Shown in pieces: positions 1 to 6,116 of a DNA stretch of 20,939 nt (within the stretch, counting starts at the first letter, position 1; every line of letters starts with the position of its first letter). Under the pieces are notes generated by a model that made no database searches, was not told the origin of the DNA, and saw nothing but the letters and a program-made list of their open reading frames with translations. Source of the DNA: an uncultured Eubacteriales bacterium (GTDB lineage Bacteria > Bacillota > Clostridia > Oscillospirales > Oscillospiraceae); NCBI GenBank assembly GCA_900320765.1, contig ONTN01000028.1, positions 1-20,939 on the forward strand, in the 5' to 3' direction. The translations under genes were made by a program, and so were the position numbers.

Positions 1-366
1 AACGCTCTGATGAATATCGTCACTCTCTTCCTTGGTATCTCCGTCGGCGCCACTACCGTGGCCTCCCGCTTCCTCAACCCGCAGACGCTTTACATAATCG
101 TGCTCGGCCTTATCGCCTTCTGCTTCTCAACCGTGGGCGGCCTCCTTGTCGGCAAGCTTATGTATAAGCTCTCGGGCGGCAAGATCAACCCGCTCATCGG
201 CTCCGCCGGAGTTTCCGCCGTGCCTATGGCGGCCCGCGTCAGCCAGATGGTGGGTCAGAAGGCCAACCCCTCGAACTTCCTTCTGATGCACGCCATGGGC
301 CCGAACGTGGCGGGAGTTATCGGCTCCGCCATCGCCGCCGGCTTCATGCTCAAGGTTTTCGGCTGA
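1..366 (+). CDS. Na+-translocating decarboxylase beta subunit, C-terminal part
   Basis: The reading frame is open from base 1 and ends in TGA at 364-366, so this is the last ~121 codons of a gene starting outside the window. The ATG at 10 is internal. The product is very hydrophobic, with Gly/Ala-rich membrane helices and the motifs GSAGVSAVPMAARV and NPSNFLLMHAMGPNVAGVIG. These are typical of the C-terminus of the beta subunit of oxaloacetate, glutaconyl-CoA or methylmalonyl-CoA decarboxylases (OadB/GcdB/MmdB). The family couples decarboxylation of a biotin-bound carboxyl group to Na+ export across the cytoplasmic membrane. Which substrate applies cannot be decided from this fragment; the alpha and gamma subunits would lie upstream. 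Codon use is strongly biased to C-ending codons, as in enolase at the other end, which suggests high expression. A terminator follows 18 bases after the stop. Confidence 0.93.
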   Translation, partial: NALMNIVTLFLGISVGATTVASRFLNPQTLYIIVLGLIAFCFSTVGGLLVGKLMYKLSGGKINPLIGSAGVSAVPMAARVSQMVGQKANPSNFLLMHAMGPNVAGVIGSAIAAGFMLKVFG

Positions 367-384
367 TTTTCCGAATTTTTATTA

Positions 385-415
385 AAAAACCCGATTCCTA
401 TGGAGTCGGGTTTTT
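385..415 (+). terminator. Rho-independent terminator after the decarboxylase gene
   Basis: A 14-bp stem (385-398 with 402-415, one G-U pair) has a 3-base loop and ends in five T. The A-run on the other arm makes it potentially bidirectional. It closes the decarboxylase transcript before the lipoprotein gene. Confidence 0.9.
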
Positions 416-424
416 GCTATAATG

Positions 425-433
425 TGGTATAAT
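425..433 (+). promoter_or_regulatory. Extended -10 promoter for the lipoprotein-prmA cluster (tentative)
   Basis: TGG followed by TATAAT (428-433) gives an extended -10 (TGn-TATAAT) 33 bases before the lipoprotein start. There is no recognisable -35, because that position falls in the terminator hairpin. A second TATAAT lies at 418-423. Tentative. Confidence 0.4.
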
Positions 434-465
434 ATCGGTATAAATAGGTTGAAAGTGATGAGTGA

Positions 466-1104
466 ATGAAATATTACTTAATAGCGCTGCTGACCCTTGC
501 CTTCTGCCTTTCCGCCTGTGCCGCAGAGCCCGCGCCAGTATCTGAGCCGGAGACGGCTCCGGTGATTGCGCCCGAGCCCGCGAAAGCCCCCGAGAAAAAT
601 CCCGAGCCGGAGGGGACGGAGGAGCTTTTCGGCGCCTTGAGCGATAATAGGTATGAAAACTTATGGTTCGGCATCGGAGCCGAGCTTGAGGCAGATTTTT
701 CGGCAAATGCCGCAGAAATACCCGGACAGGGGCAGTCCGTCCGCGTACTGACTGCCGCCGCCGAGGGCGGTGAGTGGGAGATAAGCGTCACCGTCTCCGG
801 CGTGGGCGCAGAGGCAACGGCTGAGAATTACGCCGCCGCCGCGAAAACGCTCGCCACCGCCGCCTTTGAGGAAGCGGGGCTCGAGCTTACCGGGAGCGCG
901 ATCGAGACCCTGAGCTTTGCCGGGGCGGAGTATCCCGCGCTGAGATTAGCGGCGGAGAGAGTGTCAGAAAGGGGCGACACGCTCGCCGTTTACCAGCTCA
1001 CCGTGTTTATAAAGCGCGGCCGCTATATCGCCGCCGTGACCGCGACGACGTATCTTGAAGATTTTACCGACAGCTTGATTGGAGGCTTTTATGCGCTGGC
1101 TTGA
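466..1104 (+). CDS. Putative lipoprotein of unknown function
   Basis: The 212-aa product starts with a lipoprotein signal: a charged start (MKYY), a hydrophobic core, and lipobox LSAC with the modifiable Cys at residue 18. Residues 19-55 are a Pro/Glu/Ala-rich linker. The rest (about 60-212) is a small alpha/beta-looking domain with hydrophobic strands, for example near YENLWFGIGAEL and YQLTVFIKRGRYIAAVT. I do not recognise a catalytic motif. This architecture (lipobox, acidic linker, compact domain) is common in uncharacterised Firmicutes lipoproteins, so it should sit on the outer face of the membrane. The ribosome binding site is weak. Its 3' end overlaps prmA by 14 bases, so translation of the two is probably coupled. 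There is no functional link visible between a surface lipoprotein and PrmA, so the pairing may be only transcriptional. Confidence 0.8.
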   Translation: MKYYLIALLTLAFCLSACAAEPAPVSEPETAPVIAPEPAKAPEKNPEPEGTEELFGALSDNRYENLWFGIGAELEADFSANAAEIPGQGQSVRVLTAAAEGGEWEISVTVSGVGAEATAENYAAAAKTLATAAFEEAGLELTGSAIETLSFAGAEYPALRLAAERVSERGDTLAVYQLTVFIKRGRYIAAVTATTYLEDFTDSLIGGFYALA

Positions 1105-2029
1105 AATAACGCTGAACACCTCGCACTCCGAGCTTGAGGCTCTTACCGCAAGGCTAATAGCCCTCGGGGTGGACGGCCTCATAACCGAGGACGAGGAGGA
1201 GATCCGCCGCTTTTTGGAGGATAACCGCAAATACTGGGATTACGTGGACGAGGACTTTGCCGCGTCCATCCGCGGCGTCAGCCGGGTGAAGTTCTATCTT
1301 GAGGACACTGAGGGTGGCAAGGCCGAGCTCAAAAGGCTCGAGAGCGCGATGCCGGATAAGGAGTTTTCCGTAGTCCCCGTTAAGGACGAGGATTGGGAGA
1401 ACAACTGGAAGGAATACTATAAGCCCATCACCGTCGGCGAAAGGCTCGTGATCGTGCCGAGCTGGCTTCCCATACCGGAGGACTGCGGCGACAGGGCGGC
1501 GCTCAGGCTCGACCCCGGCCTCATCTTCGGCACGGGCGCCCACCCCACGACGCGGATGTGCCTTCTGGCGCTTCAAAAATACTCGGGCGCGGGCAAAAGA
1601 GTGCTTGACCTCGGCTGCGGGAGCGGCATCCTCGCTATCGCCGCCCTTCTCTTGGGCTGCGATCGGGCGATCGGCGTTGATATCGACGAGAAAGCGCCGC
1701 CCGTAGTGATGGAGAACGCCGCGCTGAACGGCATCGGCGCCGACAGGCTCAGCGCCTTCGCGGGCGACGTCACCGCCGACTCCGACCTTGCCCGCCGACT
1801 TCGCGGGGAGAAGTTCGAGATAGTAACGGCGAATATCGTGGCGGACGTGATAATCGGCATATCGAAGAAGGCGCGGGAGCTCACCGCCCCCGGCGGCGTC
1901 TTTATAACCTCGGGCATAATCGAGGGCAGAGAGGCCGAGGTGGAGTCCGCGCTCAGAGCGGCGGGCTTTAAGATAGAAGAACGCTATAACGTCGAGGGCT
2001 GGCACGCCTTCGTTTGTACGGGAGAATAA
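1091..2029 (+). CDS. prmA: Ribosomal protein L11 methyltransferase PrmA
   Basis: The 312-aa protein is an S-adenosylmethionine-dependent methyltransferase that trimethylates ribosomal protein L11 in the cytoplasm. The N-terminal recognition domain (MRWLEITLNT, acidic YWDYVDED) leads into DEDWENNWKEYYKP near 98-112 and LRLDPGLIFGTGAHPTT near 138-154, both PrmA signatures. The SAM-binding motif I is DLGCGSG at 173-179, and NIVADVI at 248-254 corresponds to the family's NI(L/V)A motif. Length matches the family. I chose ATG 1091 because GGAGG at 1081-1085 is five bases upstream; an upstream in-frame TTG at 1079 lacks a site. It overlaps the lipoprotein gene by 14 bases and is followed four bases later by the uridylyltransferase gene. 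Confidence 0.96.
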   Translation: MRWLEITLNTSHSELEALTARLIALGVDGLITEDEEEIRRFLEDNRKYWDYVDEDFAASIRGVSRVKFYLEDTEGGKAELKRLESAMPDKEFSVVPVKDEDWENNWKEYYKPITVGERLVIVPSWLPIPEDCGDRAALRLDPGLIFGTGAHPTTRMCLLALQKYSGAGKRVLDLGCGSGILAIAALLLGCDRAIGVDIDEKAPPVVMENAALNGIGADRLSAFAGDVTADSDLARRLRGEKFEIVTANIVADVIIGISKKARELTAPGGVFITSGIIEGREAEVESALRAAGFKIEERYNVEGWHAFVCTGE

Positions 2030-2033
2030 GATT

Positions 2034-2777
2034 ATGGAAAATTTAAAGGCAATAGTCCTTGCCGCGGGCAAGGGAAAAAGAATGCACTCTGAGGATTCCG
2101 ACCTTCCGAAGGTAATGCGCGAGGCTCTCGGCAGGCCGCTTCTCGGCTACGTGCTCGAGGCGCTTCCGGTCGAAAACCCTCAGGACGCCGTTATCGTAGT
2201 CGGATATAAGCGCGAGAAGGTCATAGATGCCTATCCCGAACGCACCTTTGCCGTTCAGGCGGAGCAGAAGGGTACCGGTCACGCCGTCGCCTCCGCCCGC
2301 GAGGCTCTTGAGGGCTTTTCCGGCGACGTCCTCGTCTGCTGCGGCGATACCCCGCTCATAACGCGGGAAACGCTCGAGGGGCTTTGCAGGGCGCACAGGG
2401 CGTCGGGGAGCGACTGCACCGTCCTCGCCGGAGCCTCAAATCATCCTATGCCCGGCCTCGGCAGGGTAAAGCGCACGGCGGAGGGCGGGTTTGTCGCCAT
2501 CGTCGAGGAAAAGGACTGCACCCCGGAGGAGCGGGAGATACGCGAATATAACTCCGGTATCTACGTTTTTAATGCGGAAAAGCTCTTCTCCGCGCTGAAG
2601 CTTGTGAAAACGGATAACGCCCAGGGCGAATACTATCTGACCGACGTGCCGTACATAATGCGGGAGCGCGGCGACAGGGTCTCCGTCAGCGTGCAGGATA
2701 TGGGCCCGGAGCTCATAGGGGTGAACAGACCCGAAGAGCTCGCAGAGGTCGAGAGGATACTTAAAGAGAGAATATAA
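2034..2777 (+). CDS. GlmU-like uridylyltransferase, pyrophosphorylase domain only
   Basis: The 247-aa protein matches the N-terminal half of GlmU, which makes UDP-N-acetylglucosamine from UTP and GlcNAc-1-phosphate for peptidoglycan. Visible motifs are the nucleotide-binding LAAGKGKRM (9-17), LPK with Lys26, QKGTGHAV (78-84), CGDTPL (103-108), EYNSGIYVF (171-179), NAQGEYYLTD (195-204) and GVN (229-231), in the order found in GlmU. Two extra residues (ED) follow the glycine-rich loop compared with the E. coli enzyme. The left-handed beta-helix acetyltransferase domain of bifunctional GlmU is absent: the frame ends cleanly at 2777 and repeat DNA follows. It is either a stand-alone UDP-GlcNAc pyrophosphorylase or a paralogue of a full GlmU elsewhere. 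The start lies four bases after the prmA stop, with the ribosome binding site inside the prmA end. Confidence 0.85.
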   Translation: MENLKAIVLAAGKGKRMHSEDSDLPKVMREALGRPLLGYVLEALPVENPQDAVIVVGYKREKVIDAYPERTFAVQAEQKGTGHAVASAREALEGFSGDVLVCCGDTPLITRETLEGLCRAHRASGSDCTVLAGASNHPMPGLGRVKRTAEGGFVAIVEEKDCTPEEREIREYNSGIYVFNAEKLFSALKLVKTDNAQGEYYLTDVPYIMRERGDRVSVSVQDMGPELIGVNRPEELAEVERILKERI

Positions 2778-2805
2778 AGCTATTCTTGCTTGAAAGCAAG
2801 GGAAG

Positions 2806-3010
2806 TGTTCGTTTCTCTCTTTTCGGTCGCCGAAAAGAGAGAAAGAACCAAAGAGAGAAAAGGCGCAAGGGGGGCTTCGCCCAGACCCCCCCCTTGACCC
2901 CCCTCCTAAGATTGAAAGCACAGCAATTTTTACTTATGACTTAATCGAAAGGCACAGCGACGCCGTCCGCATTTGCTCGGCTCACGCCTCGCGTTGCTTC
3001 GTTTAACTGT
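2806..3010 (+). repeat. Repeat family 1, copy A1
   Basis: First half of a palindromic pair filling the gene-free stretch 2778-3286. It begins with a 15-bp hairpin (2812-2826 with 2830-2844, loop TCG) and continues with another GAGAGAAA block. A GC hairpin follows (CAAGGGGGG with its complement around a CTTCGCCCAGA loop), then the segment GAAAGCACAGCAATTTTTAC and a tail resembling that of the other copies. It is the most diverged copy; stem bases differ from copies A2 and B in a paired way. Short ORFs crossing it are read in all frames and look spurious. The 3' boundary is approximate. Confidence 0.8.
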
Positions 3011-3253
3011 CCACGGAGCGGCGCGAGAATTCATAATTCGAGCCTCCGCGGAAATAGGAGCTATGCCATTCGATTTTAGCCGAGTAAAAATTGCTGTGCT
3101 TTCAAGTTTCGTGGGGGTCCAGGGGGCGTCTGGGCGAAGCCCCCTGGTCTGTTTCTCTCTTTTTGGTACTTTTTCTCTCTTTGCAGACGGCAAAGAGAGA
3201 AAAATGTACGTTTATTAAACTTATAAAGAATAATGCGGTATCATCTTAATGCA
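3011..3253 (-). repeat. Repeat family 1, copy A2 (tail-to-tail with A1)
   Basis: Read on the minus strand this is nearly identical to copy B at 5677-5917. It opens with ATTAAGATG and an AT-rich lead, then a 15-bp TTTCTCTCTTTGC hairpin near 3180-3210. A GAGAGAAA block and a hairpin CCAGGGGGC/GCCCCCTGG follow, then the GCACAGCA segment, ending near GAATTCTCGCG. It lies tail-to-tail with A1, making a palindrome of about 450 bp. On the plus strand the GC hairpin is followed by a T/C-rich run, so it could terminate transcripts leaving the prmA cluster. No protein is credible here. Confidence 0.85.
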
Positions 3254-3274
3254 AAAAAAATCCCGCGTTCAGGA
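3253..3274 (-). terminator. Terminator after ybaB
   Basis: On the minus strand TCCTG-AACG-CGGGA forms a 5-bp stem (one G-U) with a tetraloop, followed directly by eight T. It is short but well placed, 12 bases past the ybaB stop. Confidence 0.6.
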
Positions 3275-3286
3275 GCATAAGAAAAC

Positions 3287-3640
3287 TCAAAATCCCAGAT
3301 TGAGCCCGCCTGTGAGCTTCGCCATCGTGCCGCTCATCTCTTCGGCCGCTTTTTTCATCGCCTCGTTTATAGCGGCGATGATCGCGTCCTGAAGCATCTC
3401 GACGTCCTCGGGGACCTCAGCCTCGATTACGGCGTCGGCGTCGATCTCAAGAGCGACGAGCTCGCGCTTCCCGTTCACCTTAGCGGTGACCATACCGCCG
3501 CCTGCCGAGGCAGAGAACTCCTTCTCCTCGACCTCCTGCTGACGCCTCAGCATCTCCTCCCGCATCTTCTGAGCCTGCTTTATCATATTCATATTCATTC
3601 CGCCGCTCATTCTGCCGCCGTTAAATCCGCCTTTTGCCAT
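3287..3640 (-). CDS. ybaB: YbaB/EbfC family nucleoid-associated protein
   Basis: The 117-aa product has a Gly/Met-rich N-terminus and a helix MNMIKQAQKMREEMLRRQQE. The family core follows: GGGMVTAKVNGKRELVALEID, then an acidic stretch and a C-terminal helix DAIIAAINEAMKKAAEEM. The family forms small DNA-binding homodimers that coat the nucleoid. It starts 13 bases after the dnaX stop with AGGAGG just upstream of ATG 3640, so it is co-transcribed with dnaX. The dnaX-ybaB order is conserved across bacteria. recR, the usual next gene, is not present downstream; a terminator and repeat elements follow instead. Confidence 0.95.
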   Translation of the reverse strand: MAKGGFNGGRMSGGMNMNMIKQAQKMREEMLRRQQEVEEKEFSASAGGGMVTAKVNGKRELVALEIDADAVIEAEVPEDVEMLQDAIIAAINEAMKKAAEEMSGTMAKLTGGLNLGF

Positions 3641-3653
3641 TTTAATGTCCTCC

Positions 3654-5261
3654 TTATTTTATCGTTACGTTTCCGAATTTTAATAGACTGTCGAGCTTGT
3701 CCTCTGCAGCGGGCGGCTCGTCCGCCGCCTCGGTTATCCTGACCGAGACCCTTCTGCCGAGTATGCGCGAGGCCACCTCGGCGATCGCCGCCTTCGTATC
3801 CGTCGTGTCGGCGAGCAAGGTCGCCATCGGATTCGTCGAGCGGAGAGTGACCCTGTCGCCATCAAGGCTCACGCGGAAATTCGCGCTGTCCGAAAGGAAC
3901 ATATATGAGATGAGCCCCCTAATCTCCTCTGAAGCAAGCACCCTCTGCCACCAGTCGCCGGAAGGCGCGGGGGCGGGAGCCTCCGTTTTTTCTTGTGATA
4001 TCGGCTTCGGCTCCGGTTTTAGCTCAGGCTTCGGTTCAGGCTTAAACTCAGGTACAGGCTCGGGCTTGTGCTCCGGTTTGGGCTCAGGTGCAGGCTCGGG
4101 CGCCGCCTTTGGCGCGGGCGCGGGCTTGGATATCGCCGCCGCCGGTCTTGCGGGTTTTTCCGCGGGCTCTGCCTCCTCGCCGGAGAAAAGACCGGCAAGG
4201 CTTATAAGTGCGAGCTCGGCGGCGGTGCGCTGATCTCGCGCCGTTGAAAGGTCGCTGACAGCCTCCTGAAGCGTTTTCGCCGCTCGTGTCATAGTCGCGC
4301 GGTCGGCTCCCGTGGAGAGTGCGCGGAGTTCGGATGAGCTGAGCGAGCCGGAGAGAAGGGACTCCGAGCCCTTCGGGGCAACGGAGAGTATCAGCATATC
4401 CCTTAAAACCGTGAGAAGGGACGAGAGTATGGGCGTCGGCTCCGTGCCGCTGAGATACGCCCCCTCGAAAACCTCGAGGGCTGAGGCGGCGTCGCCTTGC
4501 TTAACTGCCCGCCATAGCCCGGCGGCGGTGCTTGCACCGGTAAGGCCGACGGAGGTGAGCACAAGCTCCTCGGTGATCTCGCCGCGCCCGAGGCACTGGT
4601 CGAGAAGGGAGAGGGAGTCGCGCATCGCGCCCTCTCCGAGGCGGGCGAGAAGGGCGGCGGCCCCGTCCGTTATCGTGAGCCCCTCGGCCTTCGCCACGTA
4701 TTTTATCCTGCCCTCGATATCCCTCGCGCCAAGCCTGCGGAAGGAAAACCGCTGGCAGCGCGAAAGTATCGTTGCGGGTATTTTCTGAAGCTCGGTAGTC
4801 GCCAGAATAAAGACGAGATGCTCCGGCGGCTCCTCAAGTATTTTTAAAAGCGCGTTGAACGCGGGCACGGAGAGCATGTGCACCTCATCGATTATGTAAA
4901 CCCTTTTTCGCACAGACGCGGGGGAGTAGATGGCCTCGTCGCGTATAGCGCGGACGTTGTCGACTCCGTTATTGGAGGCGGCGTCGATCTCGACCACGTC
5001 GAGGATGGAGCCGGAGAGTATGCCGCGGCATGCGGGGCACTCGTTGCAGGGCTCGCCGCCAACGGGGTTTTCGCAGTTTATCGCGCGGGAGAGGATCTTG
5101 GCGCAGGTGGTCTTGCCGGTGCCTCTCGAGCCGACGAAGAGGTAGGCGTGGGAGGTGCGCCCCGTCTCCACCTGGCGGCGGAGGGTCGTCGTTATATGCT
5201 CCTGACCCACCACGTCTTCAAAGCGGAGGGGACGGTATTTGCGGTATAGAGCCTGATACAT
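3654..5261 (-). CDS. dnaX: DNA polymerase III subunits gamma/tau (clamp loader ATPase)
   Basis: The 535-aa protein is the ATPase of the clamp loader that places the beta sliding clamp on primed DNA. It starts MYQALYRKYRP and carries Walker A GSRGTGKTT (44-52). Four zinc-binding Cys (63, 72, 75, 78) follow, then Walker B IIDEVH (123-128), the SNNGVD motif, and SRC (167-169) with the arginine finger. After about residue 390 comes a Pro/Glu/Lys-rich linker of KPEP-type repeats, then a small C-terminal domain. It is shorter than E. coli tau. I chose ATG 5261: GGGAGG lies just upstream and homology begins there. The frame stays open to 5357 only because it runs into the SRP RNA gene. No frameshift signal for a short gamma form was identified. 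Confidence 0.96.
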   Translation of the reverse strand: MYQALYRKYRPLRFEDVVGQEHITTTLRRQVETGRTSHAYLFVGSRGTGKTTCAKILSRAINCENPVGGEPCNECPACRGILSGSILDVVEIDAASNNGVDNVRAIRDEAIYSPASVRKRVYIIDEVHMLSVPAFNALLKILEEPPEHLVFILATTELQKIPATILSRCQRFSFRRLGARDIEGRIKYVAKAEGLTITDGAAALLARLGEGAMRDSLSLLDQCLGRGEITEELVLTSVGLTGASTAAGLWRAVKQGDAASALEVFEGAYLSGTEPTPILSSLLTVLRDMLILSVAPKGSESLLSGSLSSSELRALSTGADRATMTRAAKTLQEAVSDLSTARDQRTAAELALISLAGLFSGEEAEPAEKPARPAAAISKPAPAPKAAPEPAPEPKPEHKPEPVPEFKPEPKPELKPEPKPISQEKTEAPAPAPSGDWWQRVLASEEIRGLISYMFLSDSANFRVSLDGDRVTLRSTNPMATLLADTTDTKAAIAEVASRILGRRVSVRITEAADEPPAAEDKLDSLLKFGNVTIK

Positions 5262-5301
5262 ACTAGCGCCTCCCAAAAAATAACCTCCGGAATTCTGAAC
5301 A

Positions 5302-5582
5302 GAGTGGAACCGCACACCTGCCTTTGATGGAGCCATACACCCGTTACTGATCCTCAAAGCTCAAAGCCGGCAGGCCCGCGGCACACGGGAAAACCTGCTT
5401 AGTGCTGCTCGGTTCCCCGCCTGACACGGTTCACAGGGTCCCGTTGCGCGGGACCGGCTCATCAACGCTTCTCAGAAAAGGCAGACGACACATAACGCCA
5501 CCGGGGGCAGGGATTCATCCCCGCTGTAGCGGATTGCGGGCTACAGGGCACCGCTATCTCCCCGATTAGTGCGGTTCCACTC
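5302..5582 (-). ncRNA. ffs: Signal recognition particle RNA, large type with Alu domain
   Basis: Read on the minus strand, the sequence shows the hallmarks of Firmicutes large SRP RNA (B. subtilis scRNA). The Alu-domain segment contains GATAGCGGTGCCCTGTA, GCAATCCGCTA and GAATCCCTGCCC. The S domain contains GTGTCAGGCGGGGAACCGAG followed by CAGCACTAAG, with the GGAA tetraloop closed by CGG/CCG, then GTGCCGCGGG. The ends pair perfectly over 14 bp (5302-5315 with 5569-5582). Pairing extends outward to 5292 and 5592 with two G-U pairs, as expected for a precursor stem. The RNA binds Ffh and targets nascent membrane proteins. It lies directly upstream of dnaX, as in Bacillus. Exact mature ends are estimated. 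Confidence 0.95.
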
Positions 5583-5609
5583 CGCTCAGAATGGCGGAGG
5601 GCTTTTATT

Positions 5610-5638
5610 ATTATAAATTATATTTTGCTATTTGGCAA
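5610..5638 (-). promoter_or_regulatory. Sigma-A promoter of the SRP RNA-dnaX-ybaB unit
   Basis: On the minus strand, -35 TTGCCA (5633-5638), a 17-base spacer and a perfect -10 TATAAT (5610-5615). Transcription would start about 10-15 bases before the SRP precursor stem. No clear terminator separates the RNA from dnaX, so it probably also serves the protein genes. Confidence 0.88.
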
Positions 5639-5676
5639 CAGTTTATTTTTTCGCATTTGCAATGCGAGGGCTTGCT

Positions 5677-5917
5677 CATTAAGATGTAACCGCTTTATTT
5701 CTTATAAGTTTAATAAATGTACATTTTTCTCTCTTTGCAGTCTGCAAAGAGAGAAAAAGTACCAAAAAGAGAGAAACAGACCAGGGGGCTTCGCCCAGAC
5801 GCCCCCTGGACCCCCATTAAACCTGGCAGCACAGCATTTTTTACTCGGCTAAAGACGAATGGCATTGCGTCTATATCCGCGGAGGCTCGAATTATGAATT
5901 CTCGCGTCGCTGCGTGG
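5677..5917 (+). repeat. Repeat family 1, copy B (inverted relative to A2)
   Basis: It starts at CATTAAGATG and runs through an AT-rich lead to a perfect 17-bp hairpin (5724-5740 with 5742-5758). A further AAAAGAGAGAAA block, the hairpin CCAGGGGGC/GCCCCCTGG and the GCACAGCA segment follow. The homology to A2 ends near GAATTCTCGCG and GTGG. It is inverted relative to A2, so the two copies bracket SRP RNA-dnaX-ybaB. ORFs here (KREKVPKREKQTRGLRPDA on one strand) recur in A2 and are judged spurious. Confidence 0.87.
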
Positions 5918-5933
5918 GAGATAGACGATAGAA

Positions 5934-6061
5934 CCTCATCAGTCACTTCGTGACAGCTTCCCCGAAGGGGAAGCCTTCTGAATTGTTGTCCGCCCTTGGC
6001 GGACTCATTTAATAGCCTTCCCCTTGGGGGAAGGGGGACCGCGCTTGCGCGGTGGATGAGG
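5934..6061 (+). repeat. Repeat family 2, serial-hairpin element, order L-c-R
   Basis: Bounded by CCTCATC (5934-5940) and GATGAGG (6055-6061). Inside are five consecutive small-loop hairpins: GTCAC/GTGAC, GCTTCCCC/GGGGAAGC, GTCCGCC/GGCGGAC, CCTTCCCC/GGGGAAGG and ACCGCGC/GCGCGGT. It is related to 17566-17714 but with the arms in permuted order. It starts a few bases after the end of repeat family 1 copy B. Confidence 0.85.
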
Positions 6062-6073
6062 TCATTGCAGTAT

Positions 6074-6095
6074 TAAAGCAGTTGCATCTTAATGC
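6074..6095 (-). repeat. Short copy of the family-1 end motif
   Basis: On the minus strand GCATTAAGATGCAACTGC then TTTA. This matches the outer end of family-1 copies A2 (GCATTAAGATGATACCGC) and B (CATTAAGATGTAACCGC), but without the rest of that element. It directly follows the T-run of the sleB terminator. Confidence 0.6.
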
Positions 6096-6116
6096 AAAAA
6101 AAGCCCATTTATGAGC
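6096..6116 (-). terminator. Terminator overlapping the sleB stop codon
   Basis: On the minus strand GCTCA-TAAA-TGGGC (5 bp with one G-U) is followed by seven T. The stem starts in the last two codons of sleB and the loop contains its TAA. Short, so moderate confidence. Confidence 0.5.

Noticed and set aside
2783..2801. CTTGCTTGAAAGCAAG hairpin as terminator of the prmA cluster
   Set aside because: A 6-bp stem without a following T-run; the inward hairpin in repeat copy A2 is a better candidate.
2930..3218. ORFs of 80-90 codons across repeat copies A1 and A2 on both strands
   Set aside because: They follow the repeat, not a gene: the same peptides reappear in copy B, frames are open on both strands, there is no ribosome binding site, and the DNA shows stem-type compensatory changes.
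5262..5357. N-terminal extension of dnaX to 5357
   Set aside because: It reads through the 3' end of the SRP RNA. The conserved N-terminus MYQALYRKYRP and the GGGAGG site fix the start at 5261.
5625..5953. ORFs of about 75-78 codons in repeat copy B
   Set aside because: Same reason: translations of a hairpin-rich repeat, mirrored in A2, with no ribosome binding site.
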